Of a stretch of DNA of 6,909 nt, positions 1 through 5,534 are shown piece by piece. Under the pieces are notes generated by a model. The model saw only the letters and a program-made list of their open reading frames with translations. It was not told where the DNA came from and searched no databases. The stretch covers positions 1-6,909 of the forward strand of contig DATKYV010000278.1 of assembly GCA_035528275.1 (NCBI GenBank), read 5' to 3'. Origin of the DNA: DATKYV01 sp035528275. GTDB taxonomy: Bacteria; Acidobacteriota; Terriglobia; UBA7540. Each line of letters opens with the position of its first letter. Position 1 is the first letter of the stretch. The position numbers and the translations under genes were made by a program.

Positions 1-47
1 CAAAAGCCCACCCCGGCAAGCCGGAGTGGCTACCCGCGCCCAAACGC

Positions 48-169
48 CTAGTGCCGTTCCAACTTTTTCGGCCTAATGCGGTGAGGAGTAACCGCAATCC
101 GCCAACTGGCGGACCGAGACCTTGCGATGTCCGTCAGCTGACGGACACATTAAGTTGGAACGGCACTAG
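48..169. repeat. MITE-like structured element with 18-bp perfect terminal inverted repeats
   Basis: The left arm CTAGTGCCGTTCCAACTT (48-65) is the exact reverse complement of the right arm at 152-169. Between the arms lie three further self-complementary segments: 77-96 (6-bp stem TGCGGT/ACCGCA, 8-base loop), 98-113 (7-bp arms TCCGCCA/TGGCGGA around AC) and 128-147 (a perfect 20-base palindrome). The whole 122 bases could fold as a closed stem with three side hairpins. Both ends read CTAG, which is itself palindromic, so a 4-bp target duplication cannot be told apart from the repeat arm. No protein is encoded; the open frame that crosses it is incidental. It lies about 30 bases beyond the stop of the CBM9-like gene, so it could also act as a 3'-end structure on that transcript, although no T-run follows either arm. 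The structure is seen directly; mobility is inferred. Confidence 0.7.
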
Positions 170-199
170 CGGTGGGGCGGCGGAGCAATGGGCTTGCCG

Positions 200-991
200 C
201 TACTCAACGAATCGAATTATCCCAAACCGCGTGGGCGCGTGAAACGACCTGCCCTCCGGAATCGTGCTCCAGGACATGAAGCGGCGTTGGGAATCACCGC
301 CGGGGCCGTCGGCCCGGTAGAAGTTGATGCGCCACTCGGTGCCGGGAGCGAGGGTGGAGACATTCATCGACTTCAGAGGGATCCGCATTTCGCACGTCCA
401 GACGTGCGCCCGCTCGTCGACTTGCGTTGCGTGCTCGAACCCTGAGTCCCAGCCGGCGTCGTTGAATGGGTCCTTGTCCTTGTCGATCTCCAGGTCAATC
501 CACTGGTTGTTGGGCGAGACCTCAAACTCGTAGTAGTGGTTCACCCGATCCGGTTGGGGATTGGCGAAAACCTCCACCACGTCGCGGTTCCACAGTTCCC
601 AGCGCTCTTTCGCGATGTCCTCTCCCTCGTAAATGTTCAGCGTGGTGTACTTCGAGCGGAAGGCGAAGTAAACGTAAGCGTCGGTCCAGAGTGCGCTGAC
701 CGCGGTTTCGGACTCGGGGAAATGCTTCTTGCCGGACATGTCGTGGTCAAACCGCGCCCACTCGGCTTCTTTCCACTCCTTCTTCGTCAGATCGCCGTCC
801 GGCACAAAATCCCTGGCTGATCGTTTCGACTGAATCTGAGCATTGCTGGTGTAAGGACTGGTTCCGCTCATGGAGTCACCCACAGCGCCCGCAGGGCGAA
901 GGAAAATTAAGGCTCCGGCGAGGCCCCATAGGACCGCTGCGGACCCCGCCAAAAAGATCTTGCGCCAACGATCAAGCTTAGAAACCCGCAT
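200..991 (-). CDS. Exported CBM9-like (DOMON-type) carbohydrate-binding protein
   Basis: This is a 263-residue protein. A hydrophobic N-terminal segment (about residues 11-38, after a basic MRVSKLDRWRK start) acts as a signal peptide or membrane anchor, and no lipobox Cys is present. The rest matches the CBM9-like/DOMON beta-sandwich pattern: a short 'DG.LTKKEW..AEW' opening (65-79), 'TAVSALWTDAYVYFAFR' (96-112), 'WNRDVVEVFANP' (134-145), 'HYYEFEVSPNNQWIDLEI' (152-169), 'WTCEMRIPLKSM' (198-209), 'GTEWRINFYRAD' (217-228) and a 'FHAPTRFGIIRF' end (250-261). Such domains bind sugars or haem in other proteins; here no catalytic module is attached, so binding or presenting a glycan is the likeliest role. 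The start is supported by AGGTGA (1000-995 on the minus strand). It lies 14 bases downstream of the GGT-like gene, so the two are probably co-transcribed. The family call is good; the ligand is unknown. Confidence 0.8.
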   Translation of the reverse strand: MRVSKLDRWRKIFLAGSAAVLWGLAGALIFLRPAGAVGDSMSGTSPYTSNAQIQSKRSARDFVPDGDLTKKEWKEAEWARFDHDMSGKKHFPESETAVSALWTDAYVYFAFRSKYTTLNIYEGEDIAKERWELWNRDVVEVFANPQPDRVNHYYEFEVSPNNQWIDLEIDKDKDPFNDAGWDSGFEHATQVDERAHVWTCEMRIPLKSMNVSTLAPGTEWRINFYRADGPGGDSQRRFMSWSTIPEGRSFHAPTRFGIIRFVE

Positions 992-1005
992 ATCTCACCT
1001 CGCTT

Positions 1006-2838
1006 CTACCACGCCAGCGCGTAGCGGTGGCCGCGCACATCGGCGCCACCCATGATGATCTTGGTGGTGGCATTGTACTCGATCAGGGTCGGCGCGCAAG
1101 GGTTGCCCCAGTCGTCCTGGAGAATCACGTCGTGTCCGCGCTTTCGGAGCTGCTGGATGACTTCGTCGCGGACGCGCTTCTCTACCCGCAACCGCAACGG
1201 CCGATCGCCGTGGTTGTCGAAGGAGCTGTACATCGCCTGGGAGCTGAATCGCGGCGTCTCGACGGCCTGCTGAGGGTCCATCCCGAATTCCGCCACGTTC
1301 AGGAACACTTGCAGCAGGGTCTGGTCCTGGTCGTCGCCGCAGGGCGTGGAGAACGCCAGCCAGGGTTTCTTGTCCTTCAACGCCAGGGTCGGCGTCAGAG
1401 TGATGCGCGGGCGTTTGTGCGGCGCCAGTCGGTTGGGGTGGCCGGGGGTCAACACAAAACTCTGGGCGCGCTGGCTGAGCGGGATGCCGGTATCCCCGGC
1501 AATCACCGCCGGATACCACGCCCCGCTGGGAGTCGCGGAAAACATGTTCCCCGCGCTGTCGATGACGTTGACGGTGGTCGTGTCCTTGTGTTCCGGGTTG
1601 CGTTCCGCGAATCGTGCCCGGACGAAATCCTCCGAAGCCCGTGCCAGGTTGCGTACCGGGTCGCCCGGGATGTGCTCGGCGGATGCTTTCTCGGGATCAA
1701 TCAGCGGCCGGCGAATCTTCGCGTACTCCTTGGAGATGAGTTCGATGGGAATCTGATTGAACTCGGGGTCGCCATAGTAGGCATCGCGGTCGGCGTAGCC
1801 CAGCTTCATGGCTTCGACGATGGTGTGGATGTAAGCCGAGGAGTTCTGCCCCATCGACTTGAGATCGAATCCTTCCAGAAGGTTCAGATTCTCGAGAAAG
1901 ACCGGAGACTGGCTCCAGAAGCTCACCTTGTAAACGTCAATTCCGCGATAGTCCGTGGTCAGAGGCATTTCCTCTTTCGCGCCGTAGACGGCGAAATCCC
2001 CCTCGCGCAGCAGGCAGCCGGCTTCTTTGCAGAAATCGCTGATGCGTTTGGCGATCGGCCCGCGATAGAAATATTCGCGAACGGCCTGAATCGCCCCCGC
2101 GCGACCCTTGGCGGCGTTCTCGCGGTCAACCTCGGTCATGCTTCGGAAGGTCCGCGCCAGGTCCGCTTGGACGAAAAGATCGCCGGGCTGGGGTGCCCGG
2201 CCGCCGGGAAGGAAGATTTTCCGAGTGGTCGGCCATTTCTCGATCACGGATTTGTACCGCTCGATGCCGCGCGCAAAGTGGGCATCGAGAGGGAAGCCTT
2301 CAGCGAGTTCGATAGCAGGCTGAATGACTTCCGCAAGGCTCATGGTGCCGTGTTTTTCCAGAGCGAGCAGCAGCGCGTCTATGGCGCTGGGAACGATGGC
2401 ACTAAGCGGTCCGTAGGCGGGAATCGTGCTGCGAGTAAGCGAGGCGACGTCGGCCCGTCGCGGATCGTCGTTTCGCAGGTTCTTATAGTACTCGACCGTG
2501 GCGAGCTGCGGGGCGATTCCTGCTCCATTGATGGCCACCGGCGGCTCACCCGCAAGTTTGATGAGGATGGGGCATTCGGCCCCCGAGCCGAAACCGTTCA
2601 TCTCCACGACGGAGGCGGCGAAGACCGTGGCGACTCCGGCGTCCACGGCGTTCCCGCCCTTTTCGAGGATCCGCAGGCCGGCTTCCGCGACCAGCGGGTG
2701 CCCAGCGGCCACAACGCCTCGCTTGCCGGCCACCAGGGGTTTCATGGTGTCGGCCGGGGCAAGCGACGGGGGTAGGAACAAGCCCAAGACAGCTACCAAG
2801 AGCAGGCTTGGAGCAGAGAAATGCAATCGTCTCATCAT
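1006..2838 (-). CDS. Gamma-glutamyltranspeptidase-family Ntn hydrolase, exported, divergent active site
   Basis: This 610-residue protein has the usual length of a GGT proenzyme. It has a signal peptide (MMRRLHF then a hydrophobic run to about residue 28), followed by the family hallmark GGNAVDAGVA (61-70). A DTTTVNVID segment (419-427) matches the autoprocessing site; by alignment from memory with E. coli GGT, Thr420 would be the new N-terminus and nucleophile, giving a large subunit of about 29-419 and a small subunit 420-610. GGT-family enzymes cleave gamma-glutamyl or other acyl-amide bonds, normally in the periplasm. Several positions that hold the glutamate in E. coli GGT look changed here: Arg114 is Ala106, Asn411 is Ala440, Asp433 is Ser460, Ser462/Ser463 are Ile479/Thr480, and the Gly-Gly loop is Cys500-Gly501. 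A different acyl donor is therefore likely, and no gene symbol is given. It is first in a minus-strand operon with the CBM9-like gene. The family call is firm, the substrate is not. Confidence 0.92.
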   Translation of the reverse strand: MMRRLHFSAPSLLLVAVLGLFLPPSLAPADTMKPLVAGKRGVVAAGHPLVAEAGLRILEKGGNAVDAGVATVFAASVVEMNGFGSGAECPILIKLAGEPPVAINGAGIAPQLATVEYYKNLRNDDPRRADVASLTRSTIPAYGPLSAIVPSAIDALLLALEKHGTMSLAEVIQPAIELAEGFPLDAHFARGIERYKSVIEKWPTTRKIFLPGGRAPQPGDLFVQADLARTFRSMTEVDRENAAKGRAGAIQAVREYFYRGPIAKRISDFCKEAGCLLREGDFAVYGAKEEMPLTTDYRGIDVYKVSFWSQSPVFLENLNLLEGFDLKSMGQNSSAYIHTIVEAMKLGYADRDAYYGDPEFNQIPIELISKEYAKIRRPLIDPEKASAEHIPGDPVRNLARASEDFVRARFAERNPEHKDTTTVNVIDSAGNMFSATPSGAWYPAVIAGDTGIPLSQRAQSFVLTPGHPNRLAPHKRPRITLTPTLALKDKKPWLAFSTPCGDDQDQTLLQVFLNVAEFGMDPQQAVETPRFSSQAMYSSFDNHGDRPLRLRVEKRVRDEVIQQLRKRGHDVILQDDWGNPCAPTLIEYNATTKIIMGGADVRGHRYALAW

Positions 2839-2846
2839 TCCTCCTT
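2833..2846 (-). promoter_or_regulatory. Ribosome binding site deciding between two adjacent ATG starts
   Basis: On the minus strand AAGGAGG (2846-2840) precedes two consecutive ATG codons, at 2838 and 2835. The first sits only 1 base after the Shine-Dalgarno and the second 4 bases after, so the second is slightly better spaced. The choice changes the GGT-like protein by one Met and nothing else. Confidence 0.65.
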
Positions 2847-2848
2847 AG

Positions 2849-3090
2849 TAGCGATGGGCGGGCGACGATGGAATGCTCCCGAAAAAGCCGGGCCAAGTCA
2901 AGCAGCAAACCGGGCGGCGCAACCCGGCTTGGCCGGACGGGACCGCGCTCAATCGCAACAAAAACATATTTTGTGAAATAAAAAACAACTGTTCACTGAC
3001 AACATTGAAATGTTCTGAAAAAAGTAGTAGTTATGTGACTTGCATCATTTTCTCTCCGCAAGGCAAGGGATGGTGTAGTGCGAGGGTTTC
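2849..3090. promoter_or_regulatory. Divergent intergenic control region
   Basis: This gap separates the minus-strand GGT/CBM9 pair from the plus-strand amidohydrolase/GH36 operon, so both promoters should lie within it. It has two parts. The GGT side (2878-2936) is GC-rich, with overlapping inverted repeats, for example AAGCCGGG (2885-2892) against CCCGGCTT (2923-2930). The operon side (about 2951-3055) is clearly AT-rich against the 60% GC background. A TTGAAA at 3005-3010 could be a -35 box for the plus operon, but the best -10 match 17-18 bases on (near TAGTTAT, 3028-3034) is poor, so no promoter is placed firmly. No gene was found in it. Confidence 0.5.
2958..3014. promoter_or_regulatory. 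Cluster of short inverted repeats, candidate operator
   Basis: Three small dyads sit within 57 bases of the AT-rich part: ACAAAA-N5-TTTTGT (2958-2974), GTGAA-N14-TTCAC (2973-2996) and AACATT-GA-AATGTT (3001-3014). The last overlaps a possible TTGAAA -35 box. Dyads of this size next to a divergent promoter are typical of dimeric repressor or activator sites, but AT-rich DNA produces such matches by chance. No regulator gene is in the window. Confidence 0.3.
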
Positions 3091-3103
3091 GAGAGGAGAT
3101 CCA

Positions 3104-4321
3104 ATGACTCGTTTCAATCGCCGACAGTTGTTTGGGATTCTGGGGGCTGCGGGGTTCGCGGGCGGCCTGGGTTCGTGCAGTCCGGCGGGCGAACAAAGTC
3201 CCAAGCAGGAGCCCAAGGGGAATGGAGCGCTCGACCTTAGCCAGTTCCAGCCCAAAAGTATGCTTCAGGTGCCGGAAACGAAAGTCGAGCGCGCACGTTT
3301 TCCGGTGATCGACGTTCACACTCATCTCTCATTTGCTGCCTCGTTCAGGAGCGGAGACCCTCATCGGGATGAAGTGAAGTTTCTGGAGGAGCCGCAGGAA
3401 CTCCTCAAGGTGATGGACCGCAGGAATCTTCGAATGCTGGTGGACCTCACGGGGGGATTCGGCGCGGGCGTCGTTGAAGCTATCAAGAAATACTCGACAG
3501 CGCATCCGGGCCGGTTTCTGGTCTTCACGGAACCGTGGTGGGCGCGGGTCAACGAGCCCGGCTACAGCCTGTTCCAGGCGGATCAGATCGCCCGGGCGCA
3601 GAAGGCCGGCGCCCGCGGATTGAAGGTCACCAAGACGCTGGGCCTCTACGTGCGCGAGCAGATCACCTCCGGACCGTTGATCAAGGTCGACGATACCCGC
3701 TTCGATCCCATGTGGGACGCTTGCGGTTTGTTGAAGATCCCGGTGGCCATCCACACCGCGGACCCCGACGCCTTCTTTACACCCACGGACCGATTCAACG
3801 AGCGTTTTGAAGAGTTGAACAACCATCCCGACTGGTCGTTCTATGACAAGGATTTCCCGAGCAAACGCGACCTGCTCGAGGCGCGCAACAGGGTTTTTGC
3901 GCGGCATCCGAACACCCAGTTCATCGCGCTTCACGTGGGGAACAGCGCCGAAAACCTTGCCTATGTGGCGGAGTGTCTGGATCGCTACCCGAACATGCAC
4001 GTGGAGATTGGAGCGCGCATCGGCGAACTCGGTCGCCAACCGCGGACGGCGCGAAGATTCTTCGAGAAGTACCAGGACCGCATCCTCTTTGGCACCGACG
4101 CGGTTCCCCACGGCGTCGAGACCCCGCAGCAAATCTTCCGCGACGACCTCTACGAGATCTACTATCGGTTCCTGGAAACCGACGACGAGTATTTTGACTA
4201 CGCGCCGGCGCCGGTGCCTCCGCAGGGGCGCTGGCGAATTTACGGGCTGGGCCTGCCCGACGGGATTCTTCGCAAGGTGTACCACCAGAACGCCGAGCGG
4301 CTTCTCGGGCTGGGCGCCTGA
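3104..4321 (+). CDS. Amidohydrolase-2 family metalloenzyme, Tat-type lipoprotein
   Basis: This 405-residue protein starts at the ATG at 3104, with AGGAG 5 bases upstream. The frame stays open back to 2873, but the extra 77 codons lie in AT-rich intergenic DNA and would bury the export signal. The N-terminus FNRRQLFG plus a hydrophobic stretch ending in LGSC (Cys25) reads as a twin-arginine lipoprotein signal. The mature part is a TIM-barrel of the amidohydrolase-2 type (PF04909; family includes decarboxylases, hydratases and lactonases). Candidate metal and catalytic residues are His72 and His74 (VIDVHTH), His217 (VAIHTAD), His277 (ALHVG) and Asp332 (FGTD), with a conserved RGLKVTK strand (171-177). 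The C-terminal GLGLPD..LRKVYHQNAERLLG is typical of the family. It is the first gene of the plus operon and a tandem paralogue of the next gene, with 10 more residues after the FGTD motif. The fold is confident; the reaction is unknown. Confidence 0.9.
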   Translation: MTRFNRRQLFGILGAAGFAGGLGSCSPAGEQSPKQEPKGNGALDLSQFQPKSMLQVPETKVERARFPVIDVHTHLSFAASFRSGDPHRDEVKFLEEPQELLKVMDRRNLRMLVDLTGGFGAGVVEAIKKYSTAHPGRFLVFTEPWWARVNEPGYSLFQADQIARAQKAGARGLKVTKTLGLYVREQITSGPLIKVDDTRFDPMWDACGLLKIPVAIHTADPDAFFTPTDRFNERFEELNNHPDWSFYDKDFPSKRDLLEARNRVFARHPNTQFIALHVGNSAENLAYVAECLDRYPNMHVEIGARIGELGRQPRTARRFFEKYQDRILFGTDAVPHGVETPQQIFRDDLYEIYYRFLETDDEYFDYAPAPVPPQGRWRIYGLGLPDGILRKVYHQNAERLLGLGA

Positions 4322-4344
4322 GCCCGCTTCCGCCGCGCAATCCA

Positions 4345-4361
4345 CAGGAGGTGTACTCATG
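4345..4361 (+). promoter_or_regulatory. Ribosome binding site fixing the start of the second amidohydrolase
   Basis: CAGGAGG (4345-4351) lies 7 bases before the ATG at 4359. The reading frame is open far upstream, inside the previous gene in another frame, so this site decides the start. The codons before it translate to an Arg/Ser/Thr-rich shadow of the first amidohydrolase. Confidence 0.8.
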
Positions 4362-5534
4362 GAGCTGAGGACCGGGCTTCGCAAGATGCTGCCGCTTCCG
4401 ATCGCAGGCTTGATTCTCCTCGGGGTTTTTGGAGGCGAGCGCCAATCCCGCTCGGCCCCGAATGCCGCACAGCAAAAGGAATTGCTCCTGCGGGATTTCA
4501 AACCCCAGTCCATGCTTCACGCGCCGGTTCACAAAGTGGTCCGGGCGCGCTATCCCGTCATCGATGTTCACAATCACGTGAGTGACGCGCGATCGGCGGG
4601 GCGCGGGCACGTCCCGCCGGAGAATCTCCTCGAGATGATGGACCACTGCAATATCCGCAGGATCGTCATCCTGACAGCCGGGTGGGGTGAACAGCTTCAG
4701 CGGGTTGTGGATGAAATGGTGAAGCCTTATCCCGGCCGATTCACCGTGTTCGTCCAGCTTGACTGGACCAACCTCGACGCTCCGGACTTCGCCCAGCAAA
4801 TGGTCCGGCAGATTGACGATGCGGTGGAGCGCGGGGCGCGCGGGTTGAAGGTCACCAAGGAACTGGGGCTTCGGGTGCGATACAAGTCGGGCAAGCTCCT
4901 CACCGTCGACGATCCCCGCCTCGACCCCATCTGGGCTGAATGCGGGCGGTTGGGAATTCCCGTCGCCATCCACGTCAGCGATCCGGAAGCCTTCTTCCTT
5001 CCCTTCGATGCCACGAACGAGCGTTACGAAGAACTGGTCGATAACCGCGATTGGAGTTTCTATGGTCCACAGTTTCCCAGCAAGGAGGCCATCCTGGAAG
5101 CGCGCGACCGGGTTTTTGCCAGGCATCCGAACACCACGTTCATCGCGTTGCACGTCGCGACGTGGCCGGAGAATCTGGACTACGTCTCAGACTTGCTCGA
5201 CCGCTGCCCCAACGTGATGGTCGAGTTCGGAGCGCGGGAGGCGGAGCTGGGCCGCCAGCCGCGGCGCGCCCGGCGGTTCTTCCTCGAATATCAGGACCGC
5301 GTCCTCTTTGGGACGGATTTCGATCCTAGTGAGGAGATGTATCGAAACTTCTTCCGATGGCTGGAGACGGCTGACGAGTATTTCGACTACTGGAGCGCTC
5401 CGGAGCAGGGAAGGTGGAAAATTTATGGGCTGGAACTGCCCGACGAGGTTCTGGAAAAGGTCTATCATAGGAATGCAGAGAGAATTCTCAGCCAGTTCAA
5501 GGGACTGGCGGCGAAGCAAGGAGGTGGCCGGTGA
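4359..5534 (+). CDS. Amidohydrolase-2 family metalloenzyme, exported, tandem paralogue
   Basis: This 391-residue protein lies 37 bases after the first amidohydrolase. The N-terminus (MELRTGLRKM, then a hydrophobic run about 11-25) is a Sec-type signal peptide or anchor; it lacks both the twin Arg and the lipobox Cys of its neighbour. From FKPQSML (47-53) onward it aligns with the upstream protein nearly end to end, at roughly 60% identity by eye. All candidate metal-site residues are kept: His71 and His73 (VIDVHNH), His205 (VAIHVSD), His265 (ALHVA) and Asp320 (FGTD), plus RGLKVTK (161-167). The region after FGTD is 10 residues shorter. The pair arose by tandem duplication. Members of this superfamily remove carboxyl groups or hydrolyse lactones and amides; beside a glycoside hydrolase a lactone or decorated-sugar substrate is possible, but this is only inference. 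Confidence 0.9.
   Translation: MELRTGLRKMLPLPIAGLILLGVFGGERQSRSAPNAAQQKELLLRDFKPQSMLHAPVHKVVRARYPVIDVHNHVSDARSAGRGHVPPENLLEMMDHCNIRRIVILTAGWGEQLQRVVDEMVKPYPGRFTVFVQLDWTNLDAPDFAQQMVRQIDDAVERGARGLKVTKELGLRVRYKSGKLLTVDDPRLDPIWAECGRLGIPVAIHVSDPEAFFLPFDATNERYEELVDNRDWSFYGPQFPSKEAILEARDRVFARHPNTTFIALHVATWPENLDYVSDLLDRCPNVMVEFGAREAELGRQPRRARRFFLEYQDRVLFGTDFDPSEEMYRNFFRWLETADEYFDYWSAPEQGRWKIYGLELPDEVLEKVYHRNAERILSQFKGLAAKQGGGR
5518..5534 (+). promoter_or_regulatory. Strong Shine-Dalgarno and GTGA start/stop overlap
   Basis: AAGGAGG (5518-5524) is followed 6 bases later by GTG at 5531, whose last two bases are part of the TGA stop of the amidohydrolase (5532-5534). The perfect Shine-Dalgarno makes GTG the likely start of the GH36 gene and implies tight translational coupling between the two genes. 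Confidence 0.85.

Noticed and set aside
13..24. Short dyad CCGGC-AA-GCCGG near the left edge as a terminator
   Set aside because: The 2-base loop is too tight for an RNA hairpin and no T-run follows on either strand.
51..242. Small 63-codon open frame over the inverted-repeat element
   Set aside because: It starts inside one repeat arm and reads through the structured element into the end of the CBM9-like gene; no ribosome site or domain.
1027..2775. A 582-codon plus-strand open frame exactly antisense to the GGT-like gene
   Set aside because: It has no recognisable domain and no Shine-Dalgarno. The minus strand encodes clear GGT motifs. Long antisense frames are common opposite GC-rich coding DNA.
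2873..3103. N-terminal extension of the first amidohydrolase to an ATG at 2873
   Set aside because: The 77 added codons cross AT-rich intergenic DNA, have no good ribosome site and would place the Tat/lipoprotein signal inside the protein. The ATG at 3104 has AGGAG at proper spacing.
3843..4358. Upstream extension of the second amidohydrolase inside the first gene
   Set aside because: The translation is an out-of-frame shadow of the first amidohydrolase; the true start at 4359 has CAGGAGG and a signal peptide.
3329..5153. Long minus-strand frames (394 and 410 codons) opposite the two amidohydrolases
   Set aside because: Both are shadows of strongly conserved plus-strand genes; their translations are Arg/Val/Gly-rich with no family motif.
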